NCBI GenBank assembly: GCA_015956445.1
Contig: WIUZ02000006.1
Location: 1,240,001-1,304,000 of the forward strand
Direction: 5' to 3'
DNA length: 64,000 nucleotides
Source: Thelephora terrestris
Taxonomy: Eukaryota > Basidiomycota > Agaricomycetes > Thelephorales > Thelephoraceae
Each line of letters starts with the position of its first letter. The stretch's first letter is position 1. The notes under the pieces are model-generated. The model saw only the letters and a program-made list of their open reading frames with translations. It did not search any database and was not told the DNA's origin. Below are positions 10,160 through 20,714 of this stretch, piece by piece. Position numbers and translations under genes: made by a program.

Positions 10160-11150
10160 GAACGCTCGAGGTATATGGAAAGGAACGGCCGGCGTATACG
10201 GGCAGTGAGAAGATAAAGTGGGGTTGATGGAAGGGAGACGGTGGAGGAGACGGTCTTGAGGCGCAAGTTCTGCGAACTTGGCCAGTCGAGAGAGAGGGAG
10301 GAGGTCTTGAGAGGCAACGAGTCTTGACGTCGCGGAGGTTAGTGAGTCCGGGGAAAGGGGAGAGGCTCGCTGCTTGTCAGGACGAGGCTAGGAGGAAAGT
10401 AATAGACGTCAGAATATACGCGAGAGGCAATTTGAAACGGGGTGAGGGACGAGAGAGAGAAAGGAGAGGGTATGGAGAAAAGGGGCGAGATCTACTCAGC
10501 GGCAACCCGTTGTCCCTCCAAATTTTCACTAGACTTCAAGATGTTGGGGAGACCTGGGACTGAGAGGGTGCCGATTTGCGCGAAGCGGCGAGCTTAGAGA
10601 GGGAGGAGAGAGAAAGAGAAGGGGAGTAGGCAAAGATGAGAGAGAGAGAAAGGAGAGAGGGATTGCTGCTGTTGGAGGCGGCCGTTTGGCGTGAAAAGGG
10701 TCGGAAATTGTAGGTCGGGATCCGTAGATTGAGGAAAGAGAGTTTTGAGGGCAACAGGGGTAAAGGCGGAGGTGTTGAAGGACGAGAGGCAAGGTGCGTT
10801 TGAGGCGTGACACGGTCGACGCGAGGTGGGTACCGGGAATAAACGAGCGAACGTGAGGTCGAGCGGAGGGCAGCAAACGATGCAGAGTTGGACGGCCAGT
10901 CGGTTCGCCAGGTTCCGAGGGGGGAAGAGAGAGATAGTGGAGGGGAGGAAAGAGAAAGGTGAGAGATGTGGGGAGCGGAGGGCAAGACTTTTCGCTTACC
11001 AGCGGAAGACGGGTTCAGGAACCGGAGTTCGGATCAGAGGTTTGACCGAATCCGATCCGGGTGACTGAGATTAGAATAAGTGTTTTGATGGCGCGCGCGA
11101 TAATGAAAACGTCAGAGATGGGGCTGGGAGATTACGAGTTCGTTCTTACT
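10160..11150. other. Element 1 spacer after ORF2, with conserved hairpin
   Basis: Purine-rich on the plus strand, no protein. At about 11017-11075 it shares a block with Element 2 (36044-36100): CAGGAACCGGAG, then CGGATC and GATCCG about 20 nt apart, which can pair into a stem. It lies just downstream of the ORF2 stop in both elements. Confidence 0.5.
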
Positions 11151-14100
11151 TTAGAAAACGCCGACGGATTTATTGTTAACATAGGAAGGGTGGTTTACAT
11201 GGGTGGCGTAGCTTGCGTTCGAGTTGGCGGCGTTGTCCGGGTAAAGAAGGTGAAGGGCGACTTGATAGAGTTGCTGGTAACGAGTGGTGAGGGCGGTAAT
11301 TTCGAGGCCGTGTTGCTTGAGTTGGTGTTCTACGCTGGGTCCGATGGCGAACTTGAGGGACGCGATCTCCGACATTAGGACACTGTTCATGTCGCCTTGA
11401 GCCTTGCGCTGATCCTCAACGGTTTTGGCGAGCTTCTTGACTTCGAATTCTAGCGCCAGAACTTGATCGAGCTTATCTTTGACAGATCTCAATTCGACGC
11501 GCAGGGTCTCGACTTTGACTTTGAGCGCTTTGATCTGATCTGTCAATTGTGACAGCTGCTTCCGTACCTCGTTTGCTCTTTCGTTTGAGTTCGCAGTTAC
11601 GGACCGGGTCTCATAGCGGTGGTTTGCCCTCGGATTGTTCTTCCAGGACCTTTTCTTATCGGCTCGGACTCTGTTCTCCTGCTTCTTCAACTCGTTCGAC
11701 CTCCAGTTGAGTTCGGTGAGTAAACATCCATCTGTGTATACCTGATTTTCGAGCTCCCTCAACCGGGTCGTTAAGTCGCTTGTCGTTCCCTCGATCCGTT
11801 CTTCGAGTACCACGATCTGCTGTTTGACGTCTTCAAGGTCTTCAAATCCGGGTCCTGGTGCGGGCGTGATTTGCTGAACCTTCGGTACGTTAGACGTAAT
11901 CTCGGCAAGATGATTACCCAGAGTTTTCGAGAGTACTTCGGGTGATTCTTCCTTGATCAGGGGGTCGGACTTGGCCGGTTTCAGGGCTTCTTCACGGCGC
12001 TTCGCTTCAAGGTAAGTTGCGATGTGTTCCCTTCGGTTGAACAAAACTTTCCCTATTTCTCCTCCCCAGTATTCGCGTTTTTGCTGAACTCCCTCCAGGT
12101 TGTCCTTCGTCATTTCGTATGTCAACTGGAGGAGTCCGAGTTCGCCGAGGCATTCGAGGACTTCACGGCGATTCTTCCGGCTCTGGAGGCGTTCGAGGTA
12201 TGGTGCTAAAAAACTTATATTTGCTTGAATTCGGTCCAAGGCCTGCTCGTTTTCTTCGGGTGACGAGGGCGGTTCTTTTGGCGGCGACTCGAATGTTGCG
12301 GGGTACAGCTTTGACCACGCCTTGAACTCGGCCTGGTGTTCCTTGGCGTCCGGCAGTTTCTCCTGATCTTCGGAGAGTTCGTCAGTTTCGATGTCGTCCG
12401 GGTAGTACAGCATTGGTGGGGAATCTGGGGCGAGATCCATAGAGGGATCTAGAACTGCAATAGGTGGGTTTCCGGGTTCCTCGATATCGACCTGCGGATG
12501 TAATGTACTCATATGTCGGTTTTCTGGATTTTTAGACATATCACTTGCCTGGATTATTCCGGCCGCAAATGACCTTGCTACGTGGACATCCGAGGTGGTC
12601 CTTTCGTTCTGATTGGGCAAAGGTGGCTCGGGCTCTCCCAAGGCTAAGTCATTTTTCGTTATCTCGCGATTTTGGGATATGCCAGTTGGTCGCTTACTCA
12701 ATTTCCCCAGATCGGGAGCTTCTTTGATGGACTTCTTTGTGGGGTCGGCACTTCCTTCGACGTCTCGTAACTTGTCTAGGACGCTGTCCACGGTCATCGG
12801 TTCGTCAGCTTTGTCCTCGACTGGTACGTTCGGGAACCTGTACGGCGGCGCTGAATCAGGTAAGATAACATTGTGGGTAACGGACTGATCGTGAAAGGGG
12901 GTATTGCAGGGAACTGCTAAGTTTTCTTGGGGCTCCAGTCCGGCTGGCGCATTTGACGCGAAGACTTGGACATGCGCGTTAGCTACACGGGACGTCGGCG
13001 GTGGCCTCGGCGGTTCATTGAGGTTGGCCGAGCTTGAGGCGTAAAGGCGGACATAGGCTTGTCCCTGGCATACGTATTGGGAGGGGCCTTCGCCTCCTAG
13101 TAGCGTTGCGCCGAACGCGAAGAACGAGTGATCTCCGGGGGGTAACATACTCTCTTCTAACTGGACGAGGTGGGCCGCCGCTAACAGTCCGGGAACTTGG
13201 TTTTCTGGAGGTGGGATTTCGACTTCCATTACTTCTTCCATTGGCTGGTCGCCTTGCCCTGGTAAGTCGTGGTTCAGACTTGGTCGGACTAGGCTGACTA
13301 CCCTTCGAGGGTCGTTTCGGGACTGCTGTTGAGGATTATTAGGTGCAGGACATCTCCTACAGCCACAATAACACTCACCATTCGAGGTGGGCTCCGTCTT
13401 GACTGATTCTTGGGGTTGTTCTTCGAGGTTTGGTGATATTTCGTCCAAAGTGAGTTCGACCTCTTTTATACCCTCTGGTGCTCCTAATAATTTTATTTCC
13501 TGGGTGGTCCTATCCTTTTCCAGGTGTACAAAGGTTTCTACAGGATCTCCACCGGTTGTGCACGTTTCCGAGCCCTTTTTCCGTTCCATGTGGGCCTCAG
13601 ACTCAGACGCGTGATCGGAAGTCTGTGGGTCACTTCCTAATTTGGTAAGTGTTTCTTCTTCTGCTTTCTTCGTTTCCTCGTCGGTGTCACTGACTTCTTT
13701 ATCCTCCTTTCCTTGGTTAGATTTCTCTGGATCCTGGGTTGAGGGCTTGTTACCTCCATTCTTCGCAGGTAGCCCGCGTCGGACTTCGATTGTCCCGTCA
13801 TCCAATTTACTAATTGTGTAAGTTCTTATTTCTTCATTCGCGACCATCGGGTCCCTACTCAATTCATCTAGCACTCCTTCCAGCTCATCCTGCTCCATTA
13901 CATTCCACATCACTTCGTTGTCCTCGGGTGTTTTGCTCTTGAATTCTGAGCCGAAGACCCTTATCCGCTTTTTTGGCACTGCAGGTTCCGACGGTTCTGG
14001 TACGTATGTTTGCTCTATGTTGTTATTGTCTGGATCGTAATTAAACGCATCCGGATATTCGCACAGAATGTCCAATCCGGCTTCCCGCGGGTCTTGTCGG

Positions 14101-14639
14101 TATTGTTCCCCATACACGGCATGGTTACCTCCGGGTAATGATTGACTACCGGTTCCGACCGTTGCGTCATTCGGTGCCTGGCGCCTTCTTGGCTTCTTGT
14201 TATCTTCTTTCGTCCCTGCTTGGTAAGGTTCCCATTCTTCTACGGGTTCGTGCGCTACTTTTCCTTTATCCAGGGTGGGCCGTTTGTATTTGTCGTTAGG
14301 GCCGTTGTTTTCTGCTGATGTGTATCTTCTCGGGAAAAGTCTCGATATGTTGGACCTGTGTTTTCTGTGATCGGGTAACCACTGTTCTTCATTCTCGTCT
14401 TCTTCGTCCGTGCTCAACTCCTCAAGTCTATTCGGCCTGGATCCTGGGTCATCTGACCCATTCCATTCTTCGTGAATTGTCTCAAGTTTCCCGTACCGCG
14501 TGGTAAGTCCCGATATGTTTTCTTCATGTTTTCTGTGATTGATGACTCTTGATCCCACAGAGCTTTCTTCTTCGTCAATGCTGGGTCCCTCAAGGTTATT
14601 CGGACCGATTCCTGGGTCGTTTGACCCATCTCTGTCCAT
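11151..14639 (-). CDS. Element 1 ORF2: very long acidic/coiled-coil protein
   Basis: This 1162-residue frame is related to the 36188-41203 frame of Element 2. Matching landmarks, in order, are a small cysteine cluster (CYCGCRRC), a FFAFGATLLGG plus GQAYVRLYAS block, CNTPFHDQSV, FLAPYLERLQS with LGLLQLTYE and REYWGGEIG, a C-terminal coiled coil with HRYETRSVTA, and a final ALTTRYQQLYQV helix. The N-terminal third is very acidic, polar and probably disordered. It is not a reverse transcriptase, integrase, protease or envelope that I can recognise. Placed after protease where pol normally begins, it may be a structural or nucleic-acid-associated protein, but that is a guess. Confidence 0.75.
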   Translation of the reverse strand: MDRDGSNDPGIGPNNLEGPSIDEEESSVGSRVINHRKHEENISGLTTRYGKLETIHEEWNGSDDPGSRPNRLEELSTDEEDENEEQWLPDHRKHRSNISRLFPRRYTSAENNGPNDKYKRPTLDKGKVAHEPVEEWEPYQAGTKEDNKKPRRRQAPNDATVGTGSQSLPGGNHAVYGEQYRQDPREAGLDILCEYPDAFNYDPDNNNIEQTYVPEPSEPAVPKKRIRVFGSEFKSKTPEDNEVMWNVMEQDELEGVLDELSRDPMVANEEIRTYTISKLDDGTIEVRRGLPAKNGGNKPSTQDPEKSNQGKEDKEVSDTDEETKKAEEETLTKLGSDPQTSDHASESEAHMERKKGSETCTTGGDPVETFVHLEKDRTTQEIKLLGAPEGIKEVELTLDEISPNLEEQPQESVKTEPTSNGECYCGCRRCPAPNNPQQQSRNDPRRVVSLVRPSLNHDLPGQGDQPMEEVMEVEIPPPENQVPGLLAAAHLVQLEESMLPPGDHSFFAFGATLLGGEGPSQYVCQGQAYVRLYASSSANLNEPPRPPPTSRVANAHVQVFASNAPAGLEPQENLAVPCNTPFHDQSVTHNVILPDSAPPYRFPNVPVEDKADEPMTVDSVLDKLRDVEGSADPTKKSIKEAPDLGKLSKRPTGISQNREITKNDLALGEPEPPLPNQNERTTSDVHVARSFAAGIIQASDMSKNPENRHMSTLHPQVDIEEPGNPPIAVLDPSMDLAPDSPPMLYYPDDIETDELSEDQEKLPDAKEHQAEFKAWSKLYPATFESPPKEPPSSPEENEQALDRIQANISFLAPYLERLQSRKNRREVLECLGELGLLQLTYEMTKDNLEGVQQKREYWGGEIGKVLFNRREHIATYLEAKRREEALKPAKSDPLIKEESPEVLSKTLGNHLAEITSNVPKVQQITPAPGPGFEDLEDVKQQIVVLEERIEGTTSDLTTRLRELENQVYTDGCLLTELNWRSNELKKQENRVRADKKRSWKNNPRANHRYETRSVTANSNERANEVRKQLSQLTDQIKALKVKVETLRVELRSVKDKLDQVLALEFEVKKLAKTVEDQRKAQGDMNSVLMSEIASLKFAIGPSVEHQLKQHGLEITALTTRYQQLYQVALHLLYPDNAANSNASYATHVNHPSYVNNKSVGVF

Positions 14640-14795
14640 TCTTCATTCTTGGGGTTTCTCCTCGTTGGTAAGTGCGGTTTTCTCGTATTCCATCTCCCAC
14701 TCATTTACCAACTTATTGTCTGTGCTATCTAGGCCTGCATACCGGTTACCTGGTACTGCTTCCGTCGCGAATGCACAGGCTTCTACGGCTACTGA

Positions 14796-17700
14796 TCATT
14801 CACGGCCTCCGGTTCTCCTTTGTTCCTGGCGCTCCCTTCGTTCGCACGATCGCATGTACCTTCGGAATTCGTCTCCTTGGGCCTTCTCGGTAAGTTGTCT
14901 CGTACGCTGTCTTCGCGTTACCTTAGCGATGGTAGGCTGATCTTCATTCCTCAGGCTCTGTTTTCGTTTCCTGGGGCTTGGTAGGGTTGAGGGCGGATCC
15001 GGTTCAGGACTTGCGAGAGTTTGAGAGGGTTGAGGGGTTTCCGGGTGGGGTCGCGTAGATAATTCGGCTTCGTGTGGGGCAGGGTCGTTCGTCGCGGCCC
15101 TGTCTTCATTCTCTAAGTCTTTGCTACATAGCCTTGTCCACGGCTTCTGGTCGCGCATGGCCTTCTTTCGTTCGAGTTCACACAATGCATTCCATTCTTC
15201 GTCGGAAGCTCCTTTCCGGACCATTTTAATATATGTTTCGTACAGGTCCGTACTAATGGTATTTTCGTTCGACTGTTTATTTATATCTTCGTCCGAATAT
15301 ACTTCCGTCCCCTTTTCCGCGCGTGTTTCCTCCGGCTTCCGTAGATCTTCTTCCATCCCGATCTGTCCGATTTCATCGTCTGTCTCGCTTCTTCTGTCGT
15401 CTTCCTCAAACACTAGCGCTTCACGTCGTTGCGCGGGCGTCGGTGGGTCTTCTCTCGCGATCATTACTGGTGAGTAAATAAAATCATTTTCTCTTTCCTC
15501 CAGGGCTTCCGTTTCGACGCCGGCCATATTACTTCCGATCATGAGGCTTCCTTCTTCTTCCTCGCTATCCGGTACCTCGCCTTCTTCAATTTCTTTATTT
15601 CCTCCTATTGCGTATACTCTTGCTTGGTAGTCCTGTGGTTGATACCTAAAATTCTTGTTGTCTTCTTCATTGTCCCGAGATCCGTATGTAGAGGGAAGGG
15701 GTCTGATTTTTCGCCAACCTTTATTGGTAATAATTCTCAAATGAGAATTCCTACCATCTTCTATCCAAGTGGCTTTATGGTCTACACCCCATTCTCTTCC
15801 AAGCAGTAACTGAAATCCTGCATTCTTCTTAACGTAGAGATTTCCGGGTGCCATAACTCTTCCTTTGGTAGTCTTCATTGTCATTTCTGCACAAGGTATC
15901 ATTCCTGCACATTGGGAGAGATTTCCGTCAACTGACATCATCGGAATCCTGTGTTCCTCGGCGTTGGACCAAGGTATGCCTGCTGCTTCTATTAACCTTT
16001 GATTAACAATGTTGAGTTGGGATCCACTGTCAAAGACTCCAGTCATCATAGTCCCTGCCACATTGACTGGTATCTTGATCAATCCATCCCTGGGCACTGT
16101 TACTGTAGGCTCTACAAGGTCTGTTCCGTCTTCCTGATCATAGTCTTCTTCATCTTCTGACTGTTCCTGGACTATAGCTTGAAATGGTGGTTGTTCTTCC
16201 TTCTCAATCACCTCGGCGAGGAGGCCAATTTTCTGCTGCGTTGGGACAGAGACCTCATGCCCTTGTTTCATTGCGCTCACAAGGCCTCGTCGCAAAGAAG
16301 GCGCAGCATCGATTGCTTCCTGTACAGTTAGGGTAATGTTGGTGTTTAGTATTTTAGTGGCAATTGCTGAACTGTCTGGCTTCTTGGTAGTCCTGGGATT
16401 AGTGACTTTGGGACCATTGGTTTGCTCCAAATGCGCCGAGTGCTTCCTATTGTAGTTAGTAGGCTTTGCAGTGACCTCCTGGTCAACCTCCATTGGAAGC
16501 AACTGGTTGTCCGTTTTACCTTTAATTACGCCCTTGTTGGGGTTAGAGGCAGACCGGATGTTCCCCGTCTGGTTGCTGTTAAGATTGACGTGATTCTTGA
16601 TTGGGTGCTGTGGCCTACCAGGACTCTTTGCTTCCCTGCTCCTGGGGAGCTTCTCCATCCCTTGGGGTCGGCTAGGTAAGACTTGCTGTACCTTCTTCCT
16701 GTGTTCCTTGCTGATTTGGGTGGTCCTTTCAATACCAAAAGCTTGACAGTGTTCTACCTCCCCAGAGGTCCATCCTAATTCCGCTTCTTGTTCATCAGTA
16801 TCAGCATCGTCTTCATACCTATCCACTCCTATGTAGTTACATGCAGTTTCCAAAGTAGGGTTGTATGGCAAGGCTTCAGCATAATGGACTTCAGCTGCAA
16901 CATGTTTAGTAATAGCTTGTATCCATGTCTCATTAGGTGCTCGGTAGATTCTTGAGTTGTCAGGCCACTGTAACCGTCCTGACGTTGGGTCCTTTACTAT
17001 CTTCCCAGCTTTTACCAATTTGTTTATTTCCTCACATGCCCTAATGTGGTGACCTTGCTGTCCGCAACCAAAACAGGTGTAGTTCTGTCCGATTGCGTTG
17101 GGGCCTGTTGCCATAGAGAAACTTTGAGGAGGGGGTTGAGACATTCTCTGGGGTGATGGATTGAAAGGTGGTCGATAGGAGGGATTTGGTCCTTGTCGTG
17201 ACTGGGGGTTGGTGAATTGTTGGTTGCCAAAGTTCTGATGAGGTGGTAGATCCCTCTGGAATGGTCTTCTAGGTTGATTTGGTCTTGCTGAGTTTCGGTT
17301 AGGAGGAGGTTCTACGTAATTCTGGAGATGTGGGTACTGCTGAGCAAAGTGTACATATTTGACCCAGTACTTGGGGTCATCAATCTTGAGGTTACTCAGG
17401 TCATCCACTAGCTGGTTGAAGTCTTCATCCTGCTTTCCTTTGTGCTTCTTGGTCTTTGTGGGTAACTTAGGAGGAGATTTAGGTGGAGTCAGGGGTGACT
17501 TGTGTTGGATAAGAGGCTTTGGTTCATCATCTGATTCGTCTTCTGAGTTATATCCTGAGAGCTTAAATGGCTTAGTGGATTCCTCTTGGTCTGACTCTTC
17601 TTCTTCAGAGGACTGGTATCCGCCTTTGGTTGCCAGGTGCTGATCAAACCTATAAGGGTTAAGGACTGAATCAGCTCCTTCTACTATGTCTGCAATGCTG

Positions 17701-18290
17701 AATGGCACTGTCACATCTAAGTGAGGTGTAACCATTCTCATCTGGGCTTCAACTTGTCGCCTGAAGGAGGCATTCAAACCTTCCCAGAAATATCTGTTGA
17801 CATCTCTAGTGGAGATCTTCCTCATTTCTCTGGCACGTCCTACCAACTGATGGAATTTGATTTGATATTTCTTGAATCTGTCAAGGGTGTCCATTCGACG
17901 TTTTCTCCATTTGGTAGTGAAGGCTTCAATTTTTCCCACATTCAGGGATCCTTGCTTGTCCCCAAAGAAGTAATCGAGCTCAACCAATAGAGTTCCATAG
18001 TCCCTTTTGGCATGGGAAGGCCAAGTTCGCAGCAGGTTAGCGATTCCAGGGCTACAGTATCGAATGAGTCCTTGATACTTTTCTTTTGATGAGGTGACGT
18101 CATAGCGGTTGCATAGGTGGTTATAATTCTCCAAGAAGGGCTCCAAGGTATTGGCAGCTCCTGTGAAGGTTTCTGGTGCACGTGATTTGTTGGGGGCTGG
18201 TAATTCCAAGTAGGAATTTGATTGAGTAAGGAGGTCTTCAACTCCATTGAAGGGATGTTGTTCGTTTTCTGTATCTGAGATATAAGTCAT
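14796..18290 (-). CDS. Element 1 Gag-protease
   Basis: A 1164-residue frame. Residues about 40-210 form a retrotransposon Gag (capsid-like) domain with EPFLENYNHLC and YFWEGLNASFRRQ. A zinc knuckle CFGCGQQGHHIRAC (CX2CX4HX4C) lies near residue 405. A retropepsin-like aspartic protease follows, with GVFDSGSQLNIV (DSG catalytic triad) and LLGREWG near residues 755-835. The tail resembles the N-terminal part of ORF2 in Element 2, so the two elements divide the same chain differently between first and second frame. Closest relative in the window is 42266-45077. The start is the Met about 107 bases inside the 5' LTR. Confidence 0.9.
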   Translation of the reverse strand: MTYISDTENEQHPFNGVEDLLTQSNSYLELPAPNKSRAPETFTGAANTLEPFLENYNHLCNRYDVTSSKEKYQGLIRYCSPGIANLLRTWPSHAKRDYGTLLVELDYFFGDKQGSLNVGKIEAFTTKWRKRRMDTLDRFKKYQIKFHQLVGRAREMRKISTRDVNRYFWEGLNASFRRQVEAQMRMVTPHLDVTVPFSIADIVEGADSVLNPYRFDQHLATKGGYQSSEEEESDQEESTKPFKLSGYNSEDESDDEPKPLIQHKSPLTPPKSPPKLPTKTKKHKGKQDEDFNQLVDDLSNLKIDDPKYWVKYVHFAQQYPHLQNYVEPPPNRNSARPNQPRRPFQRDLPPHQNFGNQQFTNPQSRQGPNPSYRPPFNPSPQRMSQPPPQSFSMATGPNAIGQNYTCFGCGQQGHHIRACEEINKLVKAGKIVKDPTSGRLQWPDNSRIYRAPNETWIQAITKHVAAEVHYAEALPYNPTLETACNYIGVDRYEDDADTDEQEAELGWTSGEVEHCQAFGIERTTQISKEHRKKVQQVLPSRPQGMEKLPRSREAKSPGRPQHPIKNHVNLNSNQTGNIRSASNPNKGVIKGKTDNQLLPMEVDQEVTAKPTNYNRKHSAHLEQTNGPKVTNPRTTKKPDSSAIATKILNTNITLTVQEAIDAAPSLRRGLVSAMKQGHEVSVPTQQKIGLLAEVIEKEEQPPFQAIVQEQSEDEEDYDQEDGTDLVEPTVTVPRDGLIKIPVNVAGTMMTGVFDSGSQLNIVNQRLIEAAGIPWSNAEEHRIPMMSVDGNLSQCAGMIPCAEMTMKTTKGRVMAPGNLYVKKNAGFQLLLGREWGVDHKATWIEDGRNSHLRIITNKGWRKIRPLPSTYGSRDNEEDNKNFRYQPQDYQARVYAIGGNKEIEEGEVPDSEEEEGSLMIGSNMAGVETEALEERENDFIYSPVMIAREDPPTPAQRREALVFEEDDRRSETDDEIGQIGMEEDLRKPEETRAEKGTEVYSDEDINKQSNENTISTDLYETYIKMVRKGASDEEWNALCELERKKAMRDQKPWTRLCSKDLENEDRAATNDPAPHEAELSTRPHPETPQPSQTLASPEPDPPSTLPSPRKRKQSLRNEDQPTIAKVTRRQRTRQLTEKAQGDEFRRYMRSCERRERQEQRRTGGRE

Positions 18291-18378
18291 GTTGGTTGAT
18301 GTAGAGGAGATGGAGGGTGATGAAGGTGTGATGGTGGGAATGGTGTTTGTGGTGATAAGATGGTGTTTTATTGAAGAC

Positions 18379-18395
18379 CCTCGCCGTGGGCTCCA
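18379..18395 (-). promoter_or_regulatory. Element 1 primer-binding site
   Basis: Two bases inside the 5' LTR, the element strand reads TGGAGCCCACGGCGAGG, beginning with TGG as expected for pairing with the CCA end of a tRNA. Element 2 has the same 17 bases at the same spacing. I cannot assign the tRNA. Confidence 0.75.
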
Positions 18396-18397
18396 GA

Positions 18398-19763
18398 TGT
18401 CGAGTTAGCTGAGGTTGTAGTGAAGAGGTCTATAAGAACTCTTACTAGTCCTTCTTGGTTTACTTAGAAGCTAAGCGTTAACAACTAAGTAGGCTGGTTG
18501 AGAAGTCAGTTATCCCGACTATCAACTCCACAGGGTGGGCGGGGTTTCGTACTTTCCGGCTCCTTGTCCTGATGAGTTCGCTGAAGGAGGTTGTAGGTCC
18601 TTCAGATGTGTTCAGAGGGGTTCAGTAACCTTTATCACTACTGCACGTATATTCCCTGGTCCAAACACCTAGTAAGAATGTAAAGGGGGTTGCTGATCTT
18701 GATAAGAATGGAGTTCCTGATCTACGCTGATGATTGGGAATGGAGATAACGATGTGTGAAACTGATACGATCGAGGCTGTGTATGAGGCTGTGAAGAAGG
18801 CTGTGTAGAATGCTGTGCACTGTGGCTGTGTAAGTGGCTGTGCTGTGGCTGTGTTAATACTTCTGAGGCTGTGCTGATATGTCTGAGTAGTTTTGATGAT
18901 CTGTCAATATACTGCTGAGGTACGTCCAAATGCTGCTGAGATACGTCTGATAACTTGATACTGCTGAAACTTGAGAACCTGTCTTGATAAGATAAACTTC
19001 TTGATATGTCTGAGATACTGATACGTCGGATACCAATGTGGTACTATTACTAAATCTGTCTGTCACCTAGTCAGTCACTAGTCTGAGGTAGAATACTCTC
19101 TGCCTGAAGGGTCTGCCTTCAGCATTAACAGAGATAAGGATATTGCTACGTCACAGAGTCAAGTGTACTAAGCTTATTCAGAAGTCCAAACTTAGAACTT
19201 ATTCACACAGAGGTGGGGCTCAAAATGGTATGTGATTACTGAAAATCACTCAACCACTCAGGCCTAAGGAGGTGAGGCAAAGTAGGGGTCTTGGTGAAAA
19301 GGGGTGGAGTAAAAGAGGGTGGGTTATAGAGAGAAGAGGGGATAGAGGGGGCAACTACTGGCCAGTGGCCAACAGCTGTTGGGGAGAGAGAGAGAGGGGT
19401 AAAAGGTTATGGGTGAGTTGCCTTTCCTTAGAACTGGGGGTGAGTTCTTTATATACTTTTTCATGTGAGATTATTCTAGAACGTTCTATGGCCTTCTACT
19501 GTATTCTATGGTAATTAATGGTGTGACAGACGTCACAAGTGTGACAAAATGTCACAAAAGCGTGACCGATGTCACATGGGGTGTGACGTTCCGTCACCTT
19601 CTAGAACATTCTGGCAAGTTCCAGGATGTTCCAGCGCATTCTAGGATGTTCCTGAACTTTCTGTAACATTCTGTACATTCCATGAGTTTCTTGTCCTTAT
19701 CTAATCTAATCTTGTTGTGGTGAATTATCATAAATAATGACATGGTTGTTCTCATGTCCGACA
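18398..19763 (-). repeat. Element 1 5' LTR (1366 bp)
   Basis: Identical by eye to 1785-3150. It holds the element promoter: about 300 bp of GAA/TTC-rich sequence, then a TATA-like box at 19448-19456, leaving about 1 kb of transcribed LTR. A GGCTGTG-unit repeat lies at about 18773-18875. Confidence 0.95.
19474..19611 (-). promoter_or_regulatory. Heat-shock-element-like array in Element 1 5' LTR
   Basis: TTCTAGAACGTTC (19474-19486) and TTCTAGAACATTC (19599-19611) each contain three contiguous alternating TTC/GAA pentamers, the consensus for heat-shock factor binding. More GAA/TTC units follow up to about 19690. They lie directly upstream of the TATA-like site on the element strand. Between them are repeated TGTGAC/GTCACA units and the palindrome GTGACGTTCCGTCAC. 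Confidence 0.6.
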
Positions 19764-20714
19764 TCGGGAACCCTGTTTTGAATCCTCGCGTTCTGCCATC
19801 CGCCACACACTATCCGACCCTTCGGAACTCTGATATCCCCGACGCCTCGTTCCCCTCGCCTTTCATCCTCGTTTCGACTCTCGTTCTAGCCCTTCGCCAT
19901 CGCTATCTATCGTTATCAATCCCTCCCGCCATCGATCTCCGGTTATCCCATCGTTCTGCGCTCTCGTCCCCGCGATTCCTTATCGATCGGAACTTCCCGG
20001 TCGATCGATCAGTTCCATTCCCCGCACCGTTCCGTTCTCCGGGCATTTGCCTCCATTGCTATCTTCCGCTCTCGATTTCTGTTCCCCTGCGTTTTCTCCT
20101 GTATGACGCGGCTTCCTCTCATGCCGTCGTCACCCCTTCGTCATCGTCCCTGTAGTTACTCAGCCTTCGTCGTCGTTTCCCCCCCTAGTAGTTACCCCTC
20201 TTACCAAGTTCCTCTTAGTTTCGCTTTTCCGTTCCCCTTCTCTCTCATGGACTATCTCGACACTGCTTATTTAGGAGATTCTTCGGTTTCCTTTATATAC
20301 TGTGTCTTAGATAACCTGGAATGCATCGACTCAGATCCCCCAGTTCAGTTTCAGTCCGAGTTCTCCAGTTCCCCGGTTCGCTCTCCAGTTCTCAAGCCAA
20401 GTTCTCGGCTTCTCTGTGTCTTCTCTCTTGCTCCTACCAAAAGCCTGCCTCAGCTACTTTACGACTTTGCGGTGATTCTCCATCTCAACTCTCCGCAACC
20501 TCGGTTCCTATCCCCCTCTGCTTTGTCTCGAAACTCGCACTTTACTCTAGTCGTCGCGGTCTTCCCCGGCGATTCTCCAGACATCTTCGGGCATCTCTGA
20601 ACAGATCTTCTGTTCCGGTGGTCGTACAGAACTCAACACTCAACCGGTACCCACCTCAACTGCTTGTACACTCTTTTTAGGGTATCCGACTACCCGGAGT
20701 GTTCAGCTAGTTCA
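19764..20714. other. C/T-rich segment between Element 1 and gene copy 2, no gene seen
   Basis: This continues the segment at 1613-1784 once Element 1 is set aside. It is pyrimidine-rich on the plus strand, with open but low-complexity frames (Ser, Pro, Leu, Arg rich) that I do not accept as genes. A TTTATATAC box at about 20290 could be a promoter. It has no match to the left side of the 6828-10154 unit. Confidence 0.4.

Larger units (their letters stand above)
1785..19763 (-). mobile_element. Element 1: 18.0-kb Ty3/Gypsy-type LTR retrotransposon, non-autonomous
   Basis: The element reads on the minus strand. Two LTRs of exactly 1366 bp (1785-3150 and 18398-19763) start TGTCGAG and end CCGACA. 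No difference was seen between them where compared, so the insertion is young. The 4-bp target duplication is TCGG (1781-1784, 19764-19767). Parts in element order are the 5' LTR, a primer-binding site, Gag with zinc knuckle and aspartic protease, the long coiled-coil ORF2, a spacer, a family of small frames and the 3' LTR. No reverse transcriptase, RNase H or integrase part is seen, so it could move only with help, plausibly from a relative of Element 2. A separate 3.3-kb unit is inserted in the spacer. Confidence 0.95.

Noticed and set aside
19742-20680. Plus-strand C/T-rich open frames as genes
   Set aside because: Low-complexity Ser/Pro/Leu/Arg composition and overlapping frames; the first begins inside the LTR.
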